From NCBI GenBank assembly GCA_003118195.1, contig BEXV01000104.1, positions 119,277 to 143,964 of the forward strand: DNA of 24,688 bases. Reading direction: 5' to 3'. Each line of letters opens with the position of its first letter. The stretch's first letter is position 1. The notes below the pieces were generated by a model, which made no database searches, was not told where the DNA came from, and saw nothing but the letters and a program-made list of their open reading frames with translations. The stretch is from Hemicentrotus pulcherrimus. Lineage: Eukaryota > Echinodermata > Echinoidea > Camarodonta > Strongylocentrotidae. Of this stretch, positions 10,701-17,234 are shown piece by piece. Made by a program: the position numbers and the translations under genes.

Positions 10701-13700
10701 TGTCGTTTCAAGACCACCTGGCTCTTTTCTGTTCTTCTATTTTCTTAATAATCGTCTCAATTCTTTTCCTCCATTATTCCTTCCTTCATTATCTGTGCTA
10801 CGTTTTTTACTTGTTCAACTCCTGAGCCATTAAAGTTGCTCAAGCATGGGTGTATAGAGGGCAGCACACGGACGTAAGCACAGGAGCGTAATACCCACTG
10901 GTTCAGTGTTACGTAGTGATTGCCAAGTTGCCTACTTCACGAACGACTATATACCCACATGAACATCTTTAAGTACATGCATTTGGATCGAGCATCGATG
11001 TTCAATATTTTGATTAAGATATAAGGAAGTATTAACCCATTGCTTACGGGAACCTGGTGTTCCTTGTGTTAAGCCTATGGGAATAAGATAATTCAGTAGT
11101 CAACGGGTTAAAAAATAGATGAACCTTGTCATTTAAATCGTCGCAGGACAAATATCAAAATGGGTGCCGGGGTGTCTAATAGGGGTTGCAGCTCATCAGT
11201 AATTTATTTTCATTTCATCCAGTTTATAGTTTTCACATATAGGAATTCTTAACCAGTTGCACTTTTTTTGACAAACAAGCAAATGTAAATGTCCTAGATA
11301 CATGTCCCCCCAAAATTCCCCCAAAGCAGTATGGCTCATCTGATAATAATATAAGGAATAATCAACACTGCCCTCAAACATTGAGATTTGTTATCTGTTC
11401 ATCTTTCAGCTACCATGACGATTAGACCAAGCAGACGTCAGCAGGTGGAGAGGCGTGGCATCACACCGGAACCAGGACCAAGATCCTCTACACCTTACAC
11501 AGCCATGCTGGCTCAACTCAGTAACTCAGGCACCCATAGGGGCAGAGGTATGTGAAGCTGCGAGGCCTTCTGGCCATCAGTAGTTGGTTCATTTGTCAGA
11601 ATAGAAGTATCTTCATTAACAATTAATGTTTTATGTAATGATGTTAAAGTGACACTAAAATGTTTTGATACATCGGTACTTGGTTCATTTTTGCCAGAAT
11701 AGAAGTATGTTCGTTAGTGATAATGTGAAAGTGACACTAAAAGGGTTTGAAAGGTATGGACCCCCCCTCCCCACCACCACCACCACCACCTTCAATTCCA
11801 ACCTTCAACATTGGAGAGGAGTCTTAGCCTTTTCATGTTTTCAAAGAGAAATATGGTATTATAATAAGTGCTGCAAATCATCATCTTCATCAAAATGTCA
11901 AATATGCAGACCCTCTTTTTTTGTGCTCGGGTCCCCAAGAAAACAGACAAGTATAGCGTCCTGCTTCTTCAATATGTTTTATGTGTGCAAATGTGAACTA
12001 TTAATATTTTAATCTGTAAAAAAATAAACCTTAGTTCTGGTGTTGGTATTCATTTTGAAGGAAACTAGTTGAAGTTCTTTTGTTTGTCATGCAGTATATG
12101 GGTTGGTTTCATCAGCAATGCTCAAGCAAATCTGCACAAGCCTATTGAAAATTTCATTTCACAAAGTCCCATTATTTTGTTCTTCTTTTGTATACCTTCA
12201 CAGAGCCCATTGTGAGTCCGCGTGTCAACCCTGGTATGAGAGTAAAACCCAGAGCTCATCAACCTGTGCCGTATGTAGACAGACTCAAACAGAATGCTGC
12301 AGAAGCCCCTCCAACAAAGCACAGGACTGTTTATGGTGAGCATGGTTTGGGCTATTGTTTGTTACCCAGAGCCCTGTCTTATAAGGAGTTATTGATCCAA
12401 ATCAATCGTAAGTCCTCCAATCAATCGCAAGTTTGCGGTCTCCTGTCTGTTATGTACATAGTTACGATTGATATCAATCGCAAATAAGACGGGGCCCAGG
12501 TGTGAATTGAGAGTCTTATGTTATTATTTGGTGTTTGGCTTTACCTGTGCTTGAGAGGCATAGAGCGCACTGAACCACTGTAGCCCTTGGGGCTCTCCTC
12601 TCGGTTTGGGGGTGTGCAGGTGGACCACTGCACTGGGGTTTACCCCTATTTTTTAATGAATAGTGCAGTAGGTGCTTAATGTGCAAAAATGGTGACTCTC
12701 CTCTGCACGGGGTCTCCATTTAAAGTCTGCTTTTGTGAAACGGGGAGGGGCACGTTAACACAAAACCCAGGCCTCGGTCAACTGCCAGGGTTAGATTCTA
12801 ACCCATGATCTTTGATTCAACAGGCAGATGCTTTAACGACTGAGCCAACTCGCCTCACCAGGGGGAAAAAACTCAACATCTATTTCTTTCACACAATCAA
12901 ACCTGTCTATATTGGCCACCTAAAGAAAACAAAAAGTGGTCTTTGAGGACAGGTGCTTAAACACATACTTTCTCCCCAAGGCAGACTGTGAATGATCATT
13001 ATAGTTAGGTGGCCTCTATCTAGAGATGTCTGCTCAGATAGGTTTCGACTGTATACATGTACATCTGAAAACATACCTCTACAATTCTTAAAGCCCCACT
13101 ATACATGTACTACTTGTAGCAACTTGGGTCTTCTATATAGCCAGCAATGCCGTATCAATACCCGTTGATCCCCCATGGTCCCCTTTTTCTTATGTTAATT
13201 GAGAGCTGATTTGATGAGATAACCACCTGCCAGTGACCATGCGGGGAGGTCTGATACCTCTTGGCCAAACTAGTGCAGATAGGCTTTAAGTTGCTTATAA
13301 ACTAAGGGACAGGACAGGCTTCCTCTGGAAAAGACACTACCGGTATATCAAAATCCAACTATCATTATTATTATTATATACTGCCATTACAGGTACAAAA
13401 CCAGTGCCAACAGGAACGTACTACACCCACAAGGCGCCTCCCCTCCGCACCCCTTCACCCAGACATCAGCCGTATGAGATGGGTACGAGACAGCCAGGGA
13501 GGGTGGAGGACGAAATGTCCGATGTGAGCGCGCTCAGTCCATGGAGCGTATCGGATGATGTGAGGAGGCTGTTGGAGGAAGATGACGACCTAGATGAGGT
13601 AAAGTGTGATTCTTCATTCTTTTTTGTTTTTCATGATTGGTTTGTTTTTTTCAATTTGCTTTTAAATTTCTACTACACCAAATGTACCTCGTTTAAGGTA

Positions 13701-14805
13701 TATCAAATGATTGTATACATGACAAAAATTACTTGTATAAGGAATATTTTTCTGATTTGTGAGAATTGGTTGATTTGTATGAGAATTGGGGAGGGGAAAG
13801 TTCCCCATCAGTCCACATCAGTTTTACTTACTATTTCTACCAAACTAAAAAGCATGTTTTGTGTTCAGTGTACTTTTTGTACAAAACATCAAAAGACATA
13901 AGTATGATATAGGAATTAAGGTGTTGAATGTGAATATTGATATTGAAAAAAACTAATACAAACAACCTTGTGTGAAGTAAACTTAATGAATAGTTTGATA
14001 TGAAAGATTATAGATATATTTATATTCAAAGACAGTTGGCATGCTTGGAATGTGTGTCGTATAATACAGACCTGCCAACCAGTACGATTAAGTCGTATTT
14101 CGTACGATTTTTAGAAGCAATACGATTTTCCTCAATAAAATACGATTTTTTTTTTTTTGTGTGTGTGTGTGTGTGTGTGTGTTTGTGCCATTTTTCAAAG
14201 GCAAAATGCCTATTTTGTCCTGTAAAGTATCTTACAAGCATCTCACATCAGCAATTTTGGGATGTTCATCGGTCCATTGAACACAACAGTTGTGATGAAA
14301 TCATGCACATTCAACCAATGGTCCATTGAAAAATTTCTTCCTGTATGTAGGAACGGTATTGAGGCATTGATCCACATAACAGTCCAGGATTATTTTTAAG
14401 AATACAACTTTTGTTAGTCAAATACAACTTTAGGGATTGAAGAATACAGTTTTTGAACTCCAGAGGTTGGCAGGTCTGATAATATATTATCAGGTAGAAT
14501 TTTTTTTTATGGTGCTTCGCATTGACTAAAGTAAGGAAACTTATTTCTTCATTGCTGTTTGAATAAATTTAATCAAATTTCTTCTTCATTTAAAAAAAAT
14601 TGTTTTTGTGTTGTTTTTACAGGGTTTGGAAACCATCAAAGAGCCCCAGGACGAGATCAGTGACATTGAAGATCAGGAGTATGGGGACTATGCTGCTTCA
14701 GTAGACCTCCACGAACTAGAAGATATCGCATCGGTTGGCAGCGGTAGCATCATGAGCAATATCGATTGGGATGCCATCGATCAGATGATCGAAACCGTCA
14801 AATAA
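1..14805 (+). CDS. CPLANE1: CPLANE1-like ciliogenesis/planar polarity effector, C-terminal part (15 exons, 5' incomplete)
   Basis: Spliced model: exons <1-270, 734-879, 1341-1464, 2236-2536, 2988-3138, 4534-4844 (duplicated at 6515-6825), 7328-7486 (truncated copy 5347-5478), 8021-8312, 8745-8803, 9153-10039, 10443-10616, 11410-11547, 12204-12335, 13393-13598, 14623-14805. Each junction has GT/AG ends and matching phase, giving one open frame of about 1176 residues when the duplicated block is counted once. Order seen: acidic/basic low-complexity segments, a Lys/Arg/Glu helical stretch (exon 8), a long disordered exon 10, repeated YTxxL motifs (exons 10-13) and an acidic tail. Known of the family: CPLANE1 joins INTU, FUZ, WDPCP and RSG1 at the basal body to recruit intraflagellar transport A proteins; human mutations cause Joubert syndrome 17. 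Assignment is by recognition of the C-terminal region; another large ciliary protein is possible. The N-terminal part lies upstream of the window. Confidence 0.6.
734..879 (+). CDS. CPLANE1: CPLANE1-like exon w2
   Basis: Acceptor tttaatgtag before 734 and donor gtaaga after 879. Enters with 2 nt completing an Ala codon and leaves in phase 0. Codes KPTVEEVEEQYTRAATGLNK followed by a Phe-rich patch (APDIFFGLRF) and ends GPD. Confidence 0.6.
1188..1207. repeat. (CT)n microsatellite
   Basis: Ten CT units in intron w2, followed by a T run. The rest of intron w2 (880-1340) holds nothing I can recognise. Confidence 0.9.
1341..1464 (+). CDS. CPLANE1: CPLANE1-like exon w3
   Basis: Acceptor tgatttgtag before 1341, donor gttagc after 1464 (a weak donor: +4 is a, +5 is g). 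Phase 0 in, 1 nt out. Codes TGQPGSSGRDFIHVADINAE, then DVFRD and a terminal Arg cluster. A decayed copy of its second half lies downstream at 2011-2087 beyond a GAT satellite. Confidence 0.55.
1474..2005. repeat. GAT/ATC satellite with a ~187-bp higher-order unit
   Basis: Imperfect (GAT)n fills most of intron w3, with uninterrupted runs near 1555-1592 and 1741-1779. Two complex units recur about 186-188 bp apart (taaatgtgatgaagatggga at 1591 and 1779; atggatgataaggttgatgg at 1651 and 1837), so the satellite grew by unequal exchange or slippage of a larger block. The Asp-rich or Met-rich open frames here are by-products of the triplet repeat. Confidence 0.9.
2011..2087 (+). pseudogene. Decayed partial copy of exon w3 in the following intron
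   Basis: gatatcaat at 2011 aligns with gatatcaat at 1386 of exon w3 and similarity continues to the Arg-codon run. Conceptual translations share DIN, DVFR, a Ser-(Arg/Lys)-Asp-Tyr-Arg core and the Arg cluster. No acceptor with the right phase precedes it (the tag at 1995-1997 gives the wrong phase), so I treat it as non-exonic. Confidence 0.65.
2236..2536 (+). CDS. CPLANE1: CPLANE1-like exon w4
   Basis: Acceptor ccgaattacag before 2236, strong donor gtgagt after 2536; 1-nt to 2-nt phase. The first half is acidic and Arg-rich (EDDDFQHPERDGSPGRSPGE). The second half looks helical and conserved: AELHYNSLFHRDAVRADGLA, then ERRKRIGDEVTRKLLEAKLD. The frame is set by the flanking exons; the + reading starting at 2161 is a shadow in another frame. 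Confidence 0.62.
2988..3138 (+). CDS. CPLANE1: CPLANE1-like exon w5
   Basis: Acceptor tgatactccag before 2988, donor gtaagc after 3138. One nucleotide completes a Glu codon from exon w4 and the exon ends in phase 0. Codes a Ser/Gln-rich helical stretch (KDRIQHQLAQMNERLGAIDE) ending QRDFNNTKL, consistent with coiled coil. Confidence 0.62.
3139..3498 (+). other. Intron w5, unique part
   Basis: AT-rich intron before the duplicated block. No element recognised. The full intron reaches 4533 (or 6514 if the second copy is used). Confidence 0.5.
4534..4844 (+). CDS. CPLANE1: CPLANE1-like exon w6, first assembled copy
   Basis: Acceptor ttcttctctttag before 4534, donor gtaaat after 4844; phase 0 in, 2 nt out. 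Begins LLHTVENLSEAMAQG, then a Pro/His-rich piece and a long Glu/Lys/Asp tail (about 45 residues) that is probably disordered or a charged single helix. Identical copy at 6515-6825. Splicing copy to copy would shift frame (2 nt out into phase 0), so only one copy can be used. Confidence 0.6.
5347..5478 (+). pseudogene. Truncated copy of exon w7, cut by the N at 5479 (probable assembly artefact)
   Basis: Starts after the acceptor tgctttcaatag exactly as exon w7 does at 7328, runs 132 nt identically, and stops at the single N with no donor site. Beyond the N the sequence is intron w5 sequence, not coding. It reads as the end of one contig abutting the start of an overlapping one. Confidence 0.85.
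5480..7459. repeat. Second copy of the 1980-bp direct repeat, adjoining the N at 5479
   Basis: Begins right after the N with agtcccttaaat (intron w5 sequence) and ends seamlessly inside the full-length exon w7. Offset to the first copy is 1981, i.e. repeat length plus the N. Confidence 0.9.
6515..6825 (+). CDS. CPLANE1: CPLANE1-like exon w6, second assembled copy
   Basis: Base-for-base the same as 4534-4844, shifted by 1981. This copy sits in the contig that continues into the complete exon w7, so it is the one to keep in a gene model; the other is probably redundant. Confidence 0.6.
7328..7486 (+). CDS. CPLANE1: CPLANE1-like exon w7 (complete copy)
   Basis: Acceptor tgctttcaatag before 7328, donor gtacat after 7486; 2-nt phase at both ends. 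Codes a compact, probably folded segment: LTLGISGISGVSDIIAEVIA, then a Gly/Asp turn, DEFGLTERQKRAAKKR. It is less charged and more hydrophobic than its neighbours, so likely among the better conserved parts. Confidence 0.65.
7487..8020 (+). other. Intron w7
   Basis: AT-rich; contains an A9-G6-A6 type purine run near 7662-7681. No transposon ends or exons seen. Confidence 0.5.
8021..8312 (+). CDS. CPLANE1: CPLANE1-like exon w8, basic helical segment
   Basis: Acceptor ctttcctag before 8021, donor gtgggt after 8312; one nucleotide completes an Arg codon and the exon ends in phase 0. Begins HDSFNEEDLADIPLTSLTDR, continues SPRSAASPEEKTKPWPF, and ends in a helix rich in Lys/Arg/Glu (KERQKIKEWMERRRAQQIEE, then EHKPF). 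The segment with KEWM, an Arg run and a closing PF motif is what most suggests the CPLANE1 C-terminal region. Continuing past 8312 hits intron. Confidence 0.65.
8745..8803 (+). CDS. CPLANE1: CPLANE1-like exon w9 (59-nt small exon)
   Basis: Acceptor cactgtttag before 8745, consensus donor gtaagt after 8803; phase 0 in, 2 nt out. Codes only IPTSTKEIKRAEAEKKTKK, continuing the basic helix of exon w8. Too short to stand alone; accepted because it alone bridges the phase 0 end of w8 and the 2-nt start of w10. Confidence 0.6.
8853..9033 (-). mobile_element. tRNA-derived SINE, minus strand, lacking the anticodon arm
   Basis: On the minus strand TGGTCTAGTGG (9026-9016) matches the pol III A box and GGTTCAAGTCC (9001-8991) matches the B box. 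Only 14 nt separate them, too few for an anticodon arm. The 3' part ends in an AT-rich tail with gcgcaatataaatatcc and AATA-like repeats (plus strand 8853-8900), resembling the tail at 20408-20500. Lies in intron w9. Confidence 0.65.
9153..10039 (+). CDS. CPLANE1: CPLANE1-like exon w10, long disordered exon
   Basis: Acceptor ccttttatacag before 9153, donor gtatgc after 10039; open throughout (887 nt). Begins IKTRDHHEDRIAQAKDLMGQ, then a Ser/Thr/Gln/Pro-rich stretch with a short repeat (AATPQPSVRT and AATPQPRTG), an Arg-rich part, an acidic patch (SSEEDLQLVLAEMSDL), and near the end the first YTxxL motif, KTYTDMLQEMK. Reading past 10039 into MHFLLK is intron. Confidence 0.65.
10443..10616 (+). 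CDS. CPLANE1: CPLANE1-like exon w11, YTxxL motif copy 2
   Basis: Acceptor gtgatcatttcag before 10443, donor gtgatt after 10616. Symmetric (1-nt phase at both ends), so it can be added or skipped without shifting frame. Codes GWNKNRKQYTKTPKTYTERL and AEMRGAQG, then a basic Pro-rich tail (QRPKPRPSKQERPGTG). Confidence 0.63.
10845..10961. repeat. Weak inverted repeat, possible MITE relic
   Basis: gcatgggtgtatag at 10845 is partly complementary to ctatatacccacatg at 10947-10961, with indels. Could be a decayed foldback element in intron w11; no target-site duplication seen. Confidence 0.25.
11032..11111. mobile_element. piggyBac-like MITE, 80 bp, TTAA-flanked
   Basis: Begins TTAACCCATTG and ends CAACGGGTTAA. 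TTAA target sites with CCC...GGG termini are typical of piggyBac-family ends. Far too short to code a transposase. Lies in intron w11. Confidence 0.55.
11410..11547 (+). CDS. CPLANE1: CPLANE1-like exon w12, YTxxL motif copy 3
   Basis: Acceptor ttcatctttcag before 11410, donor gtatgt after 11547; 138 nt, symmetric 1-1 phase. Codes an Arg/Gln-rich lead (IRPSRRQQVERRGITPEPGP) and the motif TPYTAMLAQLS. Missed by simple ORF scanning because it has no long open frame. Confidence 0.6.
12204..12335 (+). CDS. CPLANE1: CPLANE1-like exon w13, YTxxL motif copy 4 (diverged)
   Basis: Acceptor tataccttcacag before 12204, donor gtgagc after 12335; 132 nt, symmetric 1-1 phase. Codes EPIVSPRVNPGMRVKPRAHQ and VPYVDRLKQNA, where Val replaces the motif Thr. 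Confidence 0.6.
12366..12500. mobile_element. Foldback MITE, about 135 bp
   Basis: Left end ccagagccctgtcttat and right end ataagacggggcccagg are inverted repeats (14 of 17 positions). Internal segments atcaatcgtaag and ttacgattgat are also mutually inverted, so most of the element can fold into a hairpin. Starts 30 bp after the w13 donor. Confidence 0.6.
12640..12862 (-). mobile_element. tRNA-derived SINE with a full-length tRNA-like head, minus strand
   Basis: The head (12854-12783) reads ggcgagttggctcagtcg with an A-box match at 12847-12837, a 33-nt gap, then a degenerate B box GGTTAGAATCT (12803-12793). The 5' acceptor strand ggcgagt has no complementary 3' strand, so it is not a working tRNA. 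The body extends at least to about 12640; that limit is a guess. Confidence 0.55.
12893..13052. mobile_element. Inverted-repeat element, about 160 bp
   Basis: Left acaatcaaacctgtct (12893-12908) and right agataggtttcgactgt (13036-13052) are imperfect inverted repeats, with related inner parts around ggacaggtgc. Probably a decayed MITE in intron w13; family not identified. Confidence 0.45.
13393..13598 (+). CDS. CPLANE1: CPLANE1-like exon w14
   Basis: Acceptor ctgccattacag before 13393, donor gtaaag after 13598; 1 nt in, phase 0 out. Starts GTKPVPTGTYYTHKAPPLRT, where TYYTHK may be a remnant of the repeated motif. It then turns acidic: DEMSDVSALSPWSVSDDVRR, LLEEDDDLDE. Confidence 0.63.
14067..14478. 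mobile_element. hAT-like MITE, 412 bp
   Basis: Perfect 14-bp terminal inverted repeats: cagacctgccaacc (14067-14080) and ggttggcaggtctg (14465-14478), flanked by ataata on both sides (14061-14066, 14479-14484). CAG...CTG ends suit the hAT superfamily, though hAT duplications are normally 8 bp. The interior has repeated tacgatttt segments, a T run and (GT)n at 14159-14182; no coding capacity. Lies in intron w14. Confidence 0.7.
14623..14805 (+). CDS. CPLANE1: CPLANE1-like exon w15, terminal coding exon
   Basis: Acceptor ttgtttttacag before 14623; phase 0; stop taa at 14803-14805. Codes an acidic C-terminus: EISDIEDQEYGDYAASVDLH, ELEDIASVGSGS, then the end SNIDWDAIDQMIETVK. The closing IDWxAIDxMI amphipathic helix after a Ser/Gly linker looks like a conserved terminal motif. 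A tandem decayed copy follows directly in the 3' UTR. Confidence 0.68.
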   Translation, partial: GLETIKEPQDEISDIEDQEYGDYAASVDLHELEDIASVGSGSIMSNIDWDAIDQMIETVK

Positions 14806-17189
14806 ACATCATTCCTGCCACAAAAACACAGCATCTGTTGACACTCATGAACTGGAAGAGATAACTTCAGTTGGCAGCAGTAGCATCATGAGTGATATCG
14901 ATTGGGATGCCAATCGTTCAGATGATAAAAACCGTCAAGTAAAAAATCAGGATTGTATTGATCTTGATAAGATGATTGAGATTTTCAAGTGTATGACATT
15001 CCAAGCAGAAAAAACTGTCAGATTATTTTGTATAAAAGTACTGTATATCATTGGTATATTTTTATTTGCGCAAAGTACCAAACAATTTTAACACTTTCGT
15101 TGCTTTATATGGTACAGTAGTCAACTCAGGCTTTGTACTATTGAGGTTGTTATACTCATGACAAAAACCCATCTTTATGGAAATGAGTACATGGAAATGT
15201 TGCAAAGAGAGAATATATAATGGGATTGAGAGGTGGAGAAAATGATGTTGCTTGTTTAAAAGTACTGATTTTAGTTTTGAAATAGTATGTGTATGTATGT
15301 TACTTATCATACTGTATGGTACTGCAAGTAATAATTTTTACACCTTAAGTATTTAAGTGTTATACTTTACNCCCCCACCCCCAACCTTGTACTGCTAATA
15401 TTAATATAACAAAGACGTGTGACATTGAAAATGTTATGGTTCTGCAGGCAGTAATAGCACTTCTATTGAATTGTTACACTTTTGTCCTTGCCCGTTTTCA
15501 TGAAAAAACATTTGCAAATAACTGTGGGTACCCGATCAGTCACCCCTTACTGCCAGTACTACATTACTTTAATATAATTAATGTGAGAGGTTATTAGGGT
15601 TTTATCAATGTGAGTACATTGTATTTTGTCAAAAGTACCAGATCAATGTGCCTTCTGCTCGAGTTTTAAATACCTTTATTGTAAGAATCTGAAATCAGCA
15701 GTATTTCAATGCTCTAAAAATGTATTCTTGCTTCCACTACACTTCATAACCATATATTTAATACTTTTAAATGTTTGTTCAATTTTTCCTATGATTTTCA
15801 AAAGAACACATATTCAACAAATGTATGTGCATTTCCCTCAACATTCGTTCAGTGTTCAATATGTAACTCGTAATCATATTTGTATTGAAACGCTTTGAAA
15901 ATCAGCATGTTTTCAAGCAAAAGAATGATTTTTTTTTGTTTAAACAGGTTTTAATGCAGATTTTACTCTATGCTCTTGTTTCCCTTGTATTATTGAGAGA
16001 AAAAATGCATTTAGGATCAGATCTGGCATACAACACATACATTAGGACTCTAGTACATGCCTACCAAGTGGAGCTGGGTAGGGGAAAGTTATTTGGCCGG
16101 ATACATTGTACGTTCGTAACTAGAGTAACATTTTAGTAGAATTCTGCATTTACAGTACAGTACAGTCTATTTATGAAATCAACACAAATATCAATACGCA
16201 AAGTGAACATAAGTAACACAAACATGTACAACAGATGTCTAATTTACAGATGTTTTTAATAATGTTCAAAAGCAATGTAACAATGTATATTTACATCCAG
16301 CTGTACAGCTAGCTTATTTTGTACAGTTATATGTACAGTAAGGGAAATGGAACCAAAAAGGAAACTAAAACTGTACATGTGCAATGGAGTATTATTAAAT
16401 GTCAAAGTTTCCAAATATTCTTTCATCTCATTGTTATTATTTTTTTTTTTCAATTTTGTGCAGTTGTCTTATTCTTATTCATTGGTACAGATCAATAATA
16501 CATGTGGCAATCATAATGCATCCTATTTGGGTTCAGTCTTTATACTGTAAAACCAGCAAAATAAATAACAGGAAATGCATCAAGAAATATTAATAATATA
16601 TGATAATAGTAGCTACATTTCTTATGTGCTCAAATCAATCTTGAGGAATACTCGGCCTGCATATTAACAAAATACGTACAGTGAATATGCTGGTAACGAG
16701 AACAGAAAGGCATTTAGATTGGAAATTTTGGGGGTGAGATTCTTTCAAGTAATTAAAGTGCTAATTCAAAATGTCAGAAATAACAGTCTTCATTACTGCT
16801 CTTTCTAAGAAATGTTCAAGTTATGGTAAAAAGGTATATGAGGGCAGTAGAATAAAAAAGAAGAGGGGATTGAAGAGAGCATTGATGGAACAGAAGAAAA
16901 GAAAGGGGAAAGAGGGAGAAGGAAGGAACATAAAGAAATAGAATCACAGTGATGTGTGCTTAGAAGTGAAAAATAGAGAAAGAAAGAAAAAGAAGCGAGA
17001 AAAGGAGGTAGAAACTGGATAATAAATAGCAGGTGGGAGCAAATTCATAAAGATGTCGGGTGGGGCACACATTTCAGGCTTGTGATGGATTGCAGACACA
17101 ATCATCCTGTCGTATAGTGAGATGGATGTAGCAGGCTACGATGCTTCCATCGACTCCAATCCATACATGACCTTACACACGGTGTGAGT
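14806..17189. other. Tail-to-tail interval: 3' UTRs of both genes
   Basis: Lies between the stop of the + gene and the stop of HMGXB4 (-). No coding exon recognised. AATAAA occurs on + at 16560-16565; on the minus strand candidates lie near 15674 and 15060 (tttatt on +). None is certain, so the UTR ends and any overlap are unresolved. A single N at 15371 sits beside a C run. A purine-rich tract spans about 16840-17030, and gtac-rich repeats lie near 16150-16340. Confidence 0.5.
14831..14967 (+). pseudogene. Decayed tandem copy of the last coding segment, in the 3' UTR
   Basis: Aligns with 14695-14830 at an offset of 136-137. It keeps the codons for SVD.HELE.I.SVGS.SIMS.IDWDA, then has a 1-nt insertion (aatcgttcag for atcgatcag) that shifts frame. 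Beyond the shift the nucleotides still match through the equivalent of the stop (gtcaagtaa). Lies after the real stop, so not translated in this gene. Confidence 0.8.
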
Positions 17190-17234
17190 TCATAGTCCAG
17201 GCATGATGTATGCTATGTTGTCAAGTACACCGGT
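17190..17234 (-). CDS. HMGXB4: HMGXB4 coding exon 5 (terminal, 14 codons plus stop)
   Basis: Acceptor gtctttcacag; codes [14 protein letters not shown] then TGA at 17192-17190. It is too short for ORF scanning but ends exactly as HMGXB4 proteins do, in [11 protein letters not shown]. The 3' UTR follows on the minus strand. Confidence 0.92.
   Translation of the reverse strand, partial: TGVLDNIAYIMPGL

Noticed and set aside
12783..12854. Possible tRNA gene
   Set aside because: Tail strand does not pair with the ggcgagt acceptor strand and the B box is degenerate; fits a SINE head better.
15371..15371. Second N as another contig overlap
   Set aside because: Flanking sequences are not duplicated; it lies by a C run and looks like an unresolved base.
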